Assembly: GCA_020860515.1 (NCBI GenBank)
Contig: JAJBUG010000061.1
Span: 1,012 to 65,011, forward strand
DNA: 64,000 bases
From: Bacteroidales bacterium
GTDB taxonomy: Bacteria > Bacteroidota > Bacteroidia > Bacteroidales > Muribaculaceae
Reading direction: 5' to 3'
Shown: piece by piece, positions 17,530 to 27,317 of the stretch
Layout: every line of letters starts with the position of its first letter
Numbering within the stretch: position 1 is the stretch's first letter
Translations under genes and position numbers: made by a program
The notes under the pieces: model-generated
The model's database searches: none
Seen by the model: only the letters and a program-made list of their open reading frames with translations
What the model was told of the DNA's origin: nothing

Positions 17530-18998
17530 TGGAATGCGCGGATTAAATCATTGCCATTGGCATAAACCAGTAACAACAACAGGAAAGCAAAGCCAACTGT
17601 GTTGGCCACCTCCAAGAATTTGTCGCTGGGTTTGCGACCCGACACAATCTCCCACAGCAGGAACATGATATGGCCGCCGTCGAGAGCCGGAATCGGGATG
17701 ATATTCATGAATGCCAATATAATCGACAGGAATGCTGTAATCTGCCAGAAGGTGTACCAATCCCACTTGTCGGGGAAAAGGCTGCCGATGGTACCAAAGC
17801 CGCCGACCTGCTGGGCACCAGCCTTGGTGAAGAGCAGCTTGAGCGATGACACGTACATTGTAAGCTGATTGGTGCCGAGTTCCCATCCGCGAGGCAGACT
17901 TTCAAATAGTGAGTATTTGATGTCCTGGAAGGGGAAAATCTTGTCGGGCTGGCGCAGCATGATGCCAATCTTGCCATTTTCGTCGGGCGTGACATTGAGC
18001 ATAATTTCCTTGCCATTGCGATTCACCAGCATTGAGGTTTCCTTTTCGGCATTCTTAGCCAGGGCTGGGAAGAATTCGGTAAGAGTGGGCGTGGTGTCGT
18101 TGCCAACTTTTAGGATGCGGTCGTCATCCTTGAGGCCCCCCTCTTGTGCTCGGCTGCCACCCTGCACCTGCTCAGCATACACGGGTATTCGCAGACTTAC
18201 GATGGGAGTCTTGAGCGATGCTATCTCTTCGAGCGTTTCCTTGGGGATGGTGATATCAATTTTTTCCTTGTGGTCGCGCATTACCGTGACTACTGCTCCA
18301 GGCTGCACCATGTCCCAAAGTTGGGTGTAATCTTTGGGATTGGCGGTCTCGCCGTTGATTGTGAGCAGGATATCGCCATCGCGAAAGCCTGCATCCTTCA
18401 TGGGCTGGGCATAATCGAGGCCTTCGTAGGCATCTTGATAGGCGATGGTGCGTTCGCCCCAGTGGAAAGCGATGCCAGCGTAGATGGCAATGGCAAGCAG
18501 GAAGTTGAATAGCACGCCCGCTACCATTACCAGGAAGCGCTTCCATGCTGCCTTAGAGCGGAACTCCCAAGGCTGAGCTTCTGAGGCCAGGTCTTTGGCT
18601 CCCTTAGTCTCATCTACCATGCCGGCAATGTCGCAGTAGCCGCCAAGTGGCAGCCAGCCGAGACCGTACATAGTGGCAGCCCATGATGGCTTGCCCTTCT
18701 TGTTGACTGGGTTGTGGGGTTTGCCGCATTTGATGGTGAGCAGAGCCTTAGGCACATCCTTCACCTCTTCCTGTCCATCGATGGTCTCAGTTTCTCTTTG
18801 AGTCCAAGCTATGATTTGGAGCTTGCCTTTGTCGGGGTAATATTTCAGCAATGAGAACCAAGGGTTGAAGAACAGGTAGAATCTGTTAACCTTGATTCCG
18901 AATAGTCGGGCGAAAAAGTAGTGGCCAAATTCGTGAATGGTTACGAGGATCACGAAGGCAACGATGAGTTGCAGGGCCTTAATCCAAAATGTTTCCAA
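17526..18998 (-). CDS. rseP: RIP metalloprotease RseP (site-2 protease, PDZ)
   Basis: VTIHEFGHYFFARLFGIKV; PLGGYCDIAGMVDE; NIIPIPALDGGH. Confidence 0.93.
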   Translation of the reverse strand: METFWIKALQLIVAFVILVTIHEFGHYFFARLFGIKVNRFYLFFNPWFSLLKYYPDKGKLQIIAWTQRETETIDGQEEVKDVPKALLTIKCGKPHNPVNKKGKPSWAATMYGLGWLPLGGYCDIAGMVDETKGAKDLASEAQPWEFRSKAAWKRFLVMVAGVLFNFLLAIAIYAGIAFHWGERTIAYQDAYEGLDYAQPMKDAGFRDGDILLTINGETANPKDYTQLWDMVQPGAVVTVMRDHKEKIDITIPKETLEEIASLKTPIVSLRIPVYAEQVQGGSRAQEGGLKDDDRILKVGNDTTPTLTEFFPALAKNAEKETSMLVNRNGKEIMLNVTPDENGKIGIMLRQPDKIFPFQDIKYSLFESLPRGWELGTNQLTMYVSSLKLLFTKAGAQQVGGFGTIGSLFPDKWDWYTFWQITAFLSIILAFMNIIPIPALDGGHIMFLLWEIVSGRKPSDKFLEVANTVGFAFLLLLLVYANGNDLIRAFQ

Positions 18999-19084
18999 TT
19001 ATATCTCTGTTTTATATTTATTTTAGGAGGGGCCGCTGACGCTGGCCCAACGGTGGCTTTAAAGAACCAATCTCCCAGGTTGAT

Positions 19085-20266
19085 TTATTTTTTGTTTTTT
19101 TCTATTAATTCTTGGGCCAGGGCGCGAGTTTCGGCATTGGTGGCCACATAATCTTCGTAAGTGGGATCCAATATGAATGGCATCTGAGCCAAGGCCTCGG
19201 TGATTGTGGTGTAAATCTGTGGGAATGAGATTTTTCCATGCAGGAAGGCTGCCACGGCTATTTCGTTGGCAGCATTTATGATGCAGGCTGAGTTGCCACC
19301 TTTCTCCAAGGCATAGTATGCCAAGTCGAGGCAGGGAAATTTCTTCAGGTCAGGCTCCATAAATGTAAGCACCGACATTTGCTGCAGCGTAAGCGGGGGC
19401 AGCAAGTAATTGTCGCGTGTGGCCTCGCCCAGAGCATAGGCGATTGGAAGTCGCATATCGGGGGTGCCAAGCTGAGCCTTCACTGCTCCGTCGGCATATT
19501 CCACCATCGAGTGGATAATCGACTGCGGGTGCACCACTGGGGTTATTTTGCTCGGCGGCATCTTGAAGAGCCAGCGAGCCTCGATGATCTCAAAGGCTTT
19601 GTTGAGCATAGTGGCCGAGTCGATGGTAATTTTGGCTCCCATGTGCCAATTGGGGTGATTAAGGGCATCTTCCACAGTGGCATTGGCAATTTGCGCAGTA
19701 GTCCAGGTGCGGAATGGACCACCTGAAGCCGTGATTATCAAACGGTTCACGCGCGCCATGTCCTCGCCTTGCAGGCATTGGTAGATGGCGCTATGCTCAG
19801 AATCTACTGGGTAGATTTTCGAATGGGAATGATTCTGCAGCTTTTCGATCAGCGCGCCTGCTACTACCAGGGTCTCTTTGTTGGCCAGGGCAATGTCCTT
19901 GTTGGCCTTGATTGCAACAATCGTGGGAGCAAGGCCGCTGTAGCCAACGGTAGCGGTAAGCACCATATCAACATTCTCGGCAGCGGCTGCTTCTTCCAGG
20001 GCTTTGGCTCCGGCTGCGGTCTTGATGCCAAGTGGCTGCAGTGCACCTCTGAGGATTTGATATTTTTTTTCATCGGCAATGATGGCCAAATCAGGCTTGT
20101 GGGTCAAGGCAAGCTCGATGAGTTTGTCAACCTGGCTGCCCGCAGCCAGCACGCTGGCGCGGTAGCGCCCTTGCGAACGCTCGATAATGTCGAGAGCCTG
20201 CAGTCCGATCGACCCCGTGGCTCCGAGCACGGCTATGTTTTTAGGTTTATTCACAATTGTAGTCAT
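19085..20266 (-). CDS. ispC: 1-deoxy-D-xylulose 5-phosphate reductoisomerase
   Basis: IAVLGATGSIGLQALDII; LANKETLVVAG; DSEHSAIYQCL; SGGPFR; HPNWHMGAKITIDSATMLNKAFE. Confidence 0.96.
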   Translation of the reverse strand: MTTIVNKPKNIAVLGATGSIGLQALDIIERSQGRYRASVLAAGSQVDKLIELALTHKPDLAIIADEKKYQILRGALQPLGIKTAAGAKALEEAAAAENVDMVLTATVGYSGLAPTIVAIKANKDIALANKETLVVAGALIEKLQNHSHSKIYPVDSEHSAIYQCLQGEDMARVNRLIITASGGPFRTWTTAQIANATVEDALNHPNWHMGAKITIDSATMLNKAFEIIEARWLFKMPPSKITPVVHPQSIIHSMVEYADGAVKAQLGTPDMRLPIAYALGEATRDNYLLPPLTLQQMSVLTFMEPDLKKFPCLDLAYYALEKGGNSACIINAANEIAVAAFLHGKISFPQIYTTITEALAQMPFILDPTYEDYVATNAETRALAQELIEKNKK

Positions 20267-20312
20267 TTTGAACTGCAAAGTTACGAAAAGTTTGTGACTT
20301 TTAGGTAGATAC

Positions 20313-20378
20313 AAAAAAAATTATTCGTCATCACGACGAATAATCTTCTACCTTAAATCTAATACCATGAAAAACTTG
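20313..20378 (-). ncRNA. Candidate ~66-nt small RNA/attenuated leader upstream of ispC
   Basis: Minus strand: TAACTTTG (-7 box, 20382-20389) then CATCAAGTTTTTCATGGTATTAGATTTAAGGTAGAAG and hairpin ATTATTCGTC-gtgat-GACGAATAAT followed by T-run. Confidence 0.55.
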
Positions 20379-20516
20379 ATGCAAAGTTAGGCATTTTATG
20401 TTATACAACATAATTTTTTGACAAGAAAATTCAATATGTTAACATTATTTTGCTAAAAATGTGTTTTTGGGATACAAATCGTGTCCTTTGGGCACTCCGA
20501 GAGGGGTGATTAGCAT

Positions 20517-20544
20517 AAAACCCCCGACTTAAGTCGGGGGTTTT
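20517..20544 (-). terminator. Perfect palindromic terminator AAAACCCCCGACTTAAGTCGGGGGTTTT
   Basis: 12-bp GC-rich stem with flanking A/T tracts, 3' of the AraC-family gene. Confidence 0.9.
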
Positions 20545-20565
20545 GGACAAGACGTGCCGTTGGCA

Positions 20566-21438
20566 CTATTCTTTGCGGAATTCGGTGGGGCGTTTGCCCA
20601 GATTTTCCTTTACATAGCGGCTGAAGAAGCCGAGATTGGGAAAACGGAAGATGTAGGAGATTTCCTTGACAGTCTTATCTGAGAATTTCAGATAATTGTA
20701 AATGCTGTTGCTGATAGTCTCCTTGATCCACTGGTGGGCAGTACGGCCGCTCATGCGCTTACACACCATAGATAGGTACTTGGGTGTTACGCATAAGCGC
20801 CCGGCGTAGTAGCTAAGTTGGCGCTCGGTGCACTGTTCGTTAGTGAGTATGTCGACAAAGCGCGTGAATAGCGCCAGTCCTTGGGTAGATTGATAGTTTT
20901 CATCGACTACGGGCTTGCGAGGCAGGGCCAAGGGGAGCTGGCGCATATCGCTGATCATAGAGCAGAGCATGCAGCGCAGCAGCGACGACACTACTTCGCG
21001 GTAGAACATATTGTTCTTGTGGGCCACTTCGTCGAGAAGCAGGCGGTAGTACGAAAGCAGCAAGGGTTTTAGCTGCTCCGTCATGTCAAAAATTGGGTGC
21101 TTGTCAATGCTTAGCACATAGTTCCAGATGTTGCCGGCGGTGGCCATGATGCTATGGCTGAACCTCACCGTGAGGAACACGGCGTGCCCCTGGAAATCAT
21201 CGCTGAACTGGAGGGCCGAAATTATGCGGCCAGGACGGCACAGCAGCATTTGGTGATTGCTGACTGTCATGGGCTCGCCGTCGATTCGCAGCTTAAGATA
21301 ACCCCGGCGCACGAACACCAGCACGGCTATCTCCTGGCACCATGCTGTGTCGGAGTCGACAACGAGGTTGCGGGCGTCCTTCATCAGGCCGATTCCCTCA
21401 TCGACGTAGTCTACTTTGAAAATGTCACCAATGTTCAT
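20566..21438 (-). CDS. AraC family transcriptional regulator
   Basis: C-term AraC HTH: LSYYAGRLCVTPKYLSMVCKRMSGRTAHQWIKETISNSIYNYLKFSDKTVKEISYIFRFPNLGFFSRYVKENLGKRPTEFRK. Confidence 0.9.
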   Translation of the reverse strand: MNIGDIFKVDYVDEGIGLMKDARNLVVDSDTAWCQEIAVLVFVRRGYLKLRIDGEPMTVSNHQMLLCRPGRIISALQFSDDFQGHAVFLTVRFSHSIMATAGNIWNYVLSIDKHPIFDMTEQLKPLLLSYYRLLLDEVAHKNNMFYREVVSSLLRCMLCSMISDMRQLPLALPRKPVVDENYQSTQGLALFTRFVDILTNEQCTERQLSYYAGRLCVTPKYLSMVCKRMSGRTAHQWIKETISNSIYNYLKFSDKTVKEISYIFRFPNLGFFSRYVKENLGKRPTEFRKE

Positions 21439-21664
21439 GCTTAACGACTGATTTTTGGTTGATAATACTTACTAATTTTAACTTTACAAGACCTTCCATA
21501 TAGATTTGTCGCAAATATACAATTTTTTTCTCTCACAGATGAAATTTTTTTTGTATTTTTGTGAATTGAACTTGAAAATTGTGAAAAAGCCCTCGATTTT
21601 GCCTCAAAAGAGGTGAAAATCCCGCGCCGTAATCATGATTTTCACTAACCAAACTGACCAGAGC

Positions 21665-22318
21665 ATGGAAGTAATAAATTTTGATAAGACACCCTCGCTG
21701 ATGAGCCAAATCATGAGGGAGTTGCGCCAAAAGGGAGTGCAGGACGACCCTCTGCGCTTTCGCTATAATCTGCAGCGCGCCGGTGAAATCATGGCTTATG
21801 AGATCAGCAAGCGGCTCCGCTACGAGGTAATAGATGTGGAAACTCCGCTCGACATAGCCAAGTGCCACGTAATCGCCGACAAGATTGTGCTTGCTACAAT
21901 CTTCCGTGCTGGCTTGCCATTCCATCAGGGATTTTTGCAATATTTCGACCGTGCTGAGAATGCATTCGTGTCGGCATACCGCAAATACCGCGAGAAGGAT
22001 CGCTTCGATGTGCTGATTGAATATTTGGCCTCGCCGCGCCTCGATGGGAAGACCCTTATCATCTGCGACCCCATGCTTGCTACTGGGCTTTCGATGGAGC
22101 TAAGCTATCGCGCATTGCTCACCAAGGGCGAGCCAGATAGGATACATGTGGCATCGGTGATAGCGTCGCAGCAAGCTGTGGATTATATTAAAGAGGTGTT
22201 CCCCGACGACAAGACCACCGTATGGATCGGAGCCATCGACGACCACATCAATGCCCACAGCTATATTGTGCCAGGTCTGGGCGATGCTGGCGACTTGGCT
22301 TACGGCACCAAAGACTAA
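21665..22318 (+). CDS. upp: Uracil phosphoribosyltransferase
   Basis: VLATIFRAGLPFHQGF; LIICDPMLATGLSM PRPP loop. Confidence 0.88.
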   Translation: MEVINFDKTPSLMSQIMRELRQKGVQDDPLRFRYNLQRAGEIMAYEISKRLRYEVIDVETPLDIAKCHVIADKIVLATIFRAGLPFHQGFLQYFDRAENAFVSAYRKYREKDRFDVLIEYLASPRLDGKTLIICDPMLATGLSMELSYRALLTKGEPDRIHVASVIASQQAVDYIKEVFPDDKTTVWIGAIDDHINAHSYIVPGLGDAGDLAYGTKD

Positions 22319-22352
22319 TGAATAATGAAATAATTAATAATGAATAATTTAT
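22317..22352. repeat. Short heptad array (TAATGAA / ATAATTA)
   Basis: TAATGAA TAATGAA ATAATTA ATAATGA ATAATTT between upp and pfkA. Confidence 0.7.
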
Positions 22353-22359
22353 AATCCTT

Positions 22360-23340
22360 ATGTCAGAAATCAAAACTGTGGGCGTACTCACCTCGGGAGG
22401 TGATGCTCCTGGCATGAATGCCGCCATTCGCGCCGTCACTCGCTCGGCTATCTACTCAGGCTTGAAGGTAAAAGGCATCTACCGCGGATACCGTGGCTTG
22501 ATTACCGACGAAATCGTTGACTTCCGTACCCAGAATGTGTCGAACATCATTCAGCAGGGCGGTACCATCCTGAAGACTGCCCGCTGCAAGGAGTTTGCTA
22601 CTCCCGAGGGCCGTCAGCTTGCCTTTGACAATATCAAGCGCCATGAGATTGATGCCTTAGTGGTAATCGGAGGCGATGGTTCGCTCACTGGCGCCCGAAT
22701 CTTCGGCAACGAGTTCAACTTCCCAATCATCGGTCTGCCTGGCACTATCGACAATGACCTCTATGGCACTGATACAACTATCGGCTACGATACTGCCCTG
22801 AACACTATCATGGAGTGCGTGGATAAGATTCGCGATACTGCCACCAGCCACGAGCGTCTCTTCTTCATCGAAGTCATGGGCCGCGACGCTGGCTTCCTGG
22901 CTCTCAATGGCGCTATCGCTTCGGGCGCTGAGGCTGCTATTATTCCTGAAATTTCTACTCAGGTTGACCAGTTGGCCGACCTTATCAAGAACGGCTTCCG
23001 CAAGAGCAAGAACTCGTCGATCGTGCTGGTGGCTGAGAGCCCTGTAACTGGCGGCGCACTTGGATTGGCCGAGCGTGTGAAGAATGAATATCCTGGCTAC
23101 GATGTGCGCGTGTCAATCCTTGGTCACTTGCAGCGTGGTGGCAGCCCTACAGCTCACGACCGCATCTTGGCTTCGCGAATGGGTGCTGCTGCAATCGACG
23201 CTCTGATGGACGACCAGCGCAATGTGATGATTGGCGTAAAGAACGATGAGATCGTGTATGTGCCATTCACCAAGGCTATCAAGAACGACAAGCCCATCAA
23301 TCGCGAGCTGCTTGAGACCCTGCGCCGCTTGTCAATATAA
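22360..23340 (+). CDS. pfkA: 6-phosphofructokinase
   Basis: [48 protein letters not shown]. Confidence 0.96.
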   Translation: MSEIKTVGVLTSGGDAPGMNAAIRAVTRSAIYSGLKVKGIYRGYRGLITDEIVDFRTQNVSNIIQQGGTILKTARCKEFATPEGRQLAFDNIKRHEIDALVVIGGDGSLTGARIFGNEFNFPIIGLPGTIDNDLYGTDTTIGYDTALNTIMECVDKIRDTATSHERLFFIEVMGRDAGFLALNGAIASGAEAAIIPEISTQVDQLADLIKNGFRKSKNSSIVLVAESPVTGGALGLAERVKNEYPGYDVRVSILGHLQRGGSPTAHDRILASRMGAAAIDALMDDQRNVMIGVKNDEIVYVPFTKAIKNDKPINRELLETLRRLSI

Positions 23341-23341
23341 T

Positions 23342-23420
23342 GTGTGATTTGGTGAATTGGTGTATTGGTCTCACCAAAACACCAATTCACTAATTCACCA
23401 ATTCACCAATTCACCAAAAT
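23342..23420. repeat. Strand-flipped octad array (GGTGAATT...AATTCACC)
   Basis: TTGGTGAATTGGTGTATTGGT then ACACCAATTCACTAATTCACCAATTCACCAATTCACC; halves are reverse complements. Confidence 0.9.
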
Positions 23421-23425
23421 ACTAA

Positions 23426-24343
23426 ATGAAAATTGACCTAAAAAGCCAAGCGCAATCCTTAGCTGTGATTACGCTTGGCATTATTATCTATGCTGTAGGC
23501 TTCACAGTGTTCATATTGCCCCACCACATAGTGATTGGCGGCATGGCTGGCTTCAGCACGCTGGTTTACTACGCCAGCTTTGGCAAGATACCCGTGGCTG
23601 TGACCATGTACGGCGTGAACCTGCTGTTGCTTCTGATGGGAGGCAGGATGCTGGGCCGCGGTTTTGTGCTTCGCACTATCTATGGGGCCACCGTGCTGTC
23701 GCTCTTGATTGGAGTGATGGAGGGTTATTTCACCTCGCATCCACCATTGGTGTCAAGCACTCCGATGAGCGTGATGATGGGATCAGTGCTGTTGGGATTT
23801 GGCATAGGGCTATATTACAGTCATCATGGCACCTGCGGGGGCACAGATATTGTGGCGGCTATCATGTCGCAAAAGACTACTCTCAGCATGGGCCGAGTGA
23901 TGCTAATCGTGGATGTCACGATTGTGGCATTGAGCTTCTTCCTGCCCTTTGATGGGGATATGGAGATGCGCGTGCAGGTGCGCACCGAGACCATCATCTA
24001 CGGTTGGCTGTCGATTCTGATATATTCGCTATTGGCCGACAAGTACATGGCTGCAGGGCGGCAGACAGTGCAGTTTATCATCCTCTCCGACAAATGGAGC
24101 GAGATTGCTGAGCGCATAACCCACGACACAGGCCGAGGCATCACTACCTGGGAGGCGCGTGGCTATTGGACTGGCAATGTGCGCACGATGATGATGCTAT
24201 GGTGTCGCAAGTATGACCTTCATCAAATTTATTATATAATAAAGAGTATCGACGAAAACGCGTACATCGTTACCACCAACGTCCGTTCGGTATATGGCAA
24301 TGGCTTTGATCATTTGCGTCTGCGAGGGGGCAAGAAGTCGTAA
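23426..24343 (+). CDS. YitT family (DUF2179) membrane protein
   Basis: Multi-TM; GGMAGFSTLVYY; YYSHHGTCGGTDIVAAIM; C-terminal DUF2179. Confidence 0.85.
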   Translation: MKIDLKSQAQSLAVITLGIIIYAVGFTVFILPHHIVIGGMAGFSTLVYYASFGKIPVAVTMYGVNLLLLLMGGRMLGRGFVLRTIYGATVLSLLIGVMEGYFTSHPPLVSSTPMSVMMGSVLLGFGIGLYYSHHGTCGGTDIVAAIMSQKTTLSMGRVMLIVDVTIVALSFFLPFDGDMEMRVQVRTETIIYGWLSILIYSLLADKYMAAGRQTVQFIILSDKWSEIAERITHDTGRGITTWEARGYWTGNVRTMMMLWCRKYDLHQIYYIIKSIDENAYIVTTNVRSVYGNGFDHLRLRGGKKS

Positions 24344-24384
24344 TAAAAAATCTCAGGCTGATTATCAGCCTGAGATTTTTTATT
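24342..24384. terminator. Bidirectional intrinsic terminator
   Basis: AATAAAAAATCTCAGGCTGATTATCAGCCTGAGATTTTTTATT between convergent genes. Confidence 0.93.
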
Positions 24385-26446
24385 CTGTTACTTGGAAATG
24401 GAATACTGTACCGTTCCGCCGATTTGGGTTTGCTCCCGGCCAGTCGGCTGAGTAAGGTTCACCAGTGTCAGGGTCGATGCCGAGATAGCGATTGGTGACC
24501 ATGGAGAGCAGCATGCAGTCGCCTCGGAGCATATCCTGCCACATCCACAAGCTGCCTTCGCTCTCCTGTGGCATCAAGCGCACATCGCCAGAGAGGCCTG
24601 CGCCCACCACCGTAAGGAATCCTGTTCCATTCATGGCCTCAAGAGCGACTTTGCCATTGCCTCGGTCATGCACGCGGAATTGGCAGTCCTTGCCTCCGGC
24701 GCCCGAGTGGAGCAATCCGTGGTGCAGCGCTTGAGGCTGGCTGCCATTGCCAAGATTGGTAAGGGTGATTACTTTGCCTATGGGCAGGTTGGCGCTGCGG
24801 TCGGCCAGAGGCTCATCCACTACGAAGTTGTCAAATTCTGCATATCCTCCATCTTTGCCCAGCTGGTTGTAGGCAAACAGGCTGTAGCGCGAGCCCTGGA
24901 AGGTCTTCAGCTGATAAGCGAGCACTACTTCTTGGCCAAGATTCTGGAATTGAGAGCCATCGAGGCTGTAGCTGTACTGGGCCTTTTCGTTGTCGAGGTC
25001 ACAGGTTACGCGCAGCCACAGCTGTGTTGGGATGTCAGCAACTTCGACTGTGGTATTTCCGTTTTGGTCGTATTGCTTCAGTGTGAATTTGCCATCTGCC
25101 TTTTCGATGGCAATGTAAGAGTATGGCGTATTCAGCAATGCCAATCCGGTGATATCTCCATCCTTGAGCTTGGCTGCGTCAATCTCTACTGTAGCTGATC
25201 CGACAGGGCCGACAGCTCGCTGGGTAAGAGCGTTTTTTGCCCATAGGAATTGATTAGCTGGCATGGTGTTGAGGCGGAGTTTGCCCTGCTTGGTCACTGT
25301 CCATTTCTTTTCCACGGGATTGTGGTTCCATTGCCAGATGCGTTGCAGTTTGCCACCGTCGAAATTGTCGCTGCGCACGTAGGGGTCGTGAGGGGTAATG
25401 GATGGGTCGTTGATTGGCTTTGTCCAGGTGCGAGGGGTGCGTCCCAAGTTGCCTTCAAGGCCAAAATATGGCCAGCCGTCAACCCAAGTCACTGGCGACA
25501 ATCCCACTGTGCGTCCCACGCCTCGGAAGTCTTGCATCGTTACTCCCCACCATTCCCCCTCAGGCGTGTCCACGATGCCGCCCTGATGCAGGGTGGCGCA
25601 GCCCATGCGGTCGCCATGGTCGGTGTTTATGTCGAATTGGAAGCCCACTTCGGGCACTGGCGAGCCGAGGCCAACGTTGTTGACCCAGTTCTCGACCTCT
25701 GTGCCAAGGGTTTCTTTCATAGAGATGACCCTGGTTTCGTATGGTCCTTCGATTTTGTCGGCGCGTGCGCATTGCATGCGGCCCATGGGGGCGTAGTCAG
25801 CGCTTAGGATATAATATTTGCCGTTGATCTTGTAGATATGGTGGCCTTCGCCCATGGCATTGCCTCGGGGGATGATCACGCGTTCGCTGCCTTCGACATA
25901 GCCACTGAAGTCGGGCTTGATTTCGGTGGTTTTCACCTCGTCGTAGCCATGCACGGCATAAATCTTGCCATCGTCGTCGAATAGCACTGAAAGGTCGTAG
26001 ATATTTCCGCCCATGTTGATGTGTTGCCAAGGCCCTTCGGGGTTATCGGCAATGTAAACTTGCAGGCCTATGCCGTTGATATTTGAGAAGATATAGAATT
26101 TGCCATCATGGTAGCGGATACAGGGTGCCCAGATGCCTTGGCCGTAAGCTTCCTTGCCATTGGTGAGCGAGAATTGGTCATCGGGGATGTCGAAGCGATC
26201 GAAGCAGTAGCTGGCAAGGTCCCAATTCACCAAGTCGGGGCTGCGAAGCACCACCAAGCCTGGCACGCAGTGCATCGTGGTGCCAGCCAGGTAAAACTCA
26301 TCTCCCACGCGAATTATGTCGGGGTCGGAGAATTCGTCGTAGAATAGGGGATTGGTGTATGTCCCGTTGCCATTGTCGGCAGTCCAGGCCCATGACACTG
26401 TCACAGCGGCCATCGCCGCAATCAAAAGCAAAGCAAATCTCTTCAT
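24380..26446 (-). CDS. GH43 family glycoside hydrolase, secreted, with C-terminal accessory domains
   Basis: YTNPLFYDEFSDPDIIRVGDEFYLAGTTMHCVPGLVVLRSPDLVNW is the GH43 blade-1 motif. Confidence 0.9.
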   Translation of the reverse strand: MKRFALLLIAAMAAVTVSWAWTADNGNGTYTNPLFYDEFSDPDIIRVGDEFYLAGTTMHCVPGLVVLRSPDLVNWDLASYCFDRFDIPDDQFSLTNGKEAYGQGIWAPCIRYHDGKFYIFSNINGIGLQVYIADNPEGPWQHINMGGNIYDLSVLFDDDGKIYAVHGYDEVKTTEIKPDFSGYVEGSERVIIPRGNAMGEGHHIYKINGKYYILSADYAPMGRMQCARADKIEGPYETRVISMKETLGTEVENWVNNVGLGSPVPEVGFQFDINTDHGDRMGCATLHQGGIVDTPEGEWWGVTMQDFRGVGRTVGLSPVTWVDGWPYFGLEGNLGRTPRTWTKPINDPSITPHDPYVRSDNFDGGKLQRIWQWNHNPVEKKWTVTKQGKLRLNTMPANQFLWAKNALTQRAVGPVGSATVEIDAAKLKDGDITGLALLNTPYSYIAIEKADGKFTLKQYDQNGNTTVEVADIPTQLWLRVTCDLDNEKAQYSYSLDGSQFQNLGQEVVLAYQLKTFQGSRYSLFAYNQLGKDGGYAEFDNFVVDEPLADRSANLPIGKVITLTNLGNGSQPQALHHGLLHSGAGGKDCQFRVHDRGNGKVALEAMNGTGFLTVVGAGLSGDVRLMPQESEGSLWMWQDMLRGDCMLLSMVTNRYLGIDPDTGEPYSADWPGANPNRRNGTVFHFQVTE

Positions 26447-26556
26447 GGTCAATCACATAAATTTGTGGCAAATATTCGTGGCCAATCGATTCATGGCCTA
26501 ATCTCTGCAAAGTTACAAAAATTTTCAGAAAAACACCCTGCTCAGCCTATGCAAAA

Positions 26557-27213
26557 TTAGGAGATGGTGAGGGTGAAGCCGTGGCGGGGGTGGTGGGTGA
26601 ATGTGATGATGCCCAGGGAGGCGAGGCGCACGATTGCAGCCTCGATGGTGCGGCGCGATGCTGGCACTAATAGCATTGCATCGGGGATGGAAACCCCACC
26701 GCGCTCGGTAATGGCCGAAACTAAGGCGTTTTCAACGCCGTCAAGGCTCATCAGGGCTGAATGGTCGCTGGCCTGCATGCGCCAGGCACGCACCATCAGC
26801 GGATGAGCGGCAATATTCTCATCAGCCACTCTGTAATAAGCGCGCCAGCTCAGGTCTGGTTCTTGGGCATAAACAGGCTTGGTTATTGCTGACTCCACTC
26901 GGGCACGGATTACAATGCCCGATTCCCCAGTATTGAAAGCTGTGAAGTCGATTGTGATAGCTGGGTCGCAATAAAGCTCGGCAGCCTGCTCAATCACGAA
27001 AATATCCTCCTCGTTACGCACTCCGGCAATAACCCCATTATCCTTTACGCCCACGAGCAGGTGTCCGCCGTTGCGGTTGGAGAACGCCGATAGCGACCGC
27101 GCAATCTTGCGCGCGTCACTGATGGCGTACTTGAAATCCTGACGCTCATGCTCGCCTTGCGAGATAAGGTCAAGGATATACTTCCGACCGCGTATCGGCT
27201 TAAGGTCCTTCAT
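26557..27213 (-). CDS. AlbA_2 (Schlafen-like, AAA_4) domain protein
   Basis: EHERQDFKYAISDARKIARSLSAFSNRNGGHLLVGVKDNGVIAGV. Confidence 0.8.
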   Translation of the reverse strand: MKDLKPIRGRKYILDLISQGEHERQDFKYAISDARKIARSLSAFSNRNGGHLLVGVKDNGVIAGVRNEEDIFVIEQAAELYCDPAITIDFTAFNTGESGIVIRARVESAITKPVYAQEPDLSWRAYYRVADENIAAHPLMVRAWRMQASDHSALMSLDGVENALVSAITERGGVSIPDAMLLVPASRRTIEAAIVRLASLGIITFTHHPRHGFTLTIS

Positions 27214-27236
27214 AATAGACGAAAAATCTATTGTGG

Positions 27237-27317
27237 GTTAACGAAAATCAACGAAATAACGAAAATCAACGATAACTCAAATTTGTAAATTTTCGTAAAT
27301 CGTAAATTTTCGTCTTT
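27237..27317. repeat. Strand-flipped array (AACGAAAATC... / ...GTAAATTTTCGT)
   Basis: Left half carries ACGAAAAT units, right half ATTTTCGT units. Confidence 0.8.

Noticed and set aside
23342-23420. Possible CRISPR or clustered binding-site array
   Set aside because: Period of 8 bp with strand flip; no spacers; fits the low-complexity array family instead.
24380-26446. Polysaccharide utilisation locus around GH43/GH35
   Set aside because: No SusC/SusD pair, hybrid two-component regulator or ECF sigma/anti-sigma pair nearby; the two glycosidases are ~35 kb apart.
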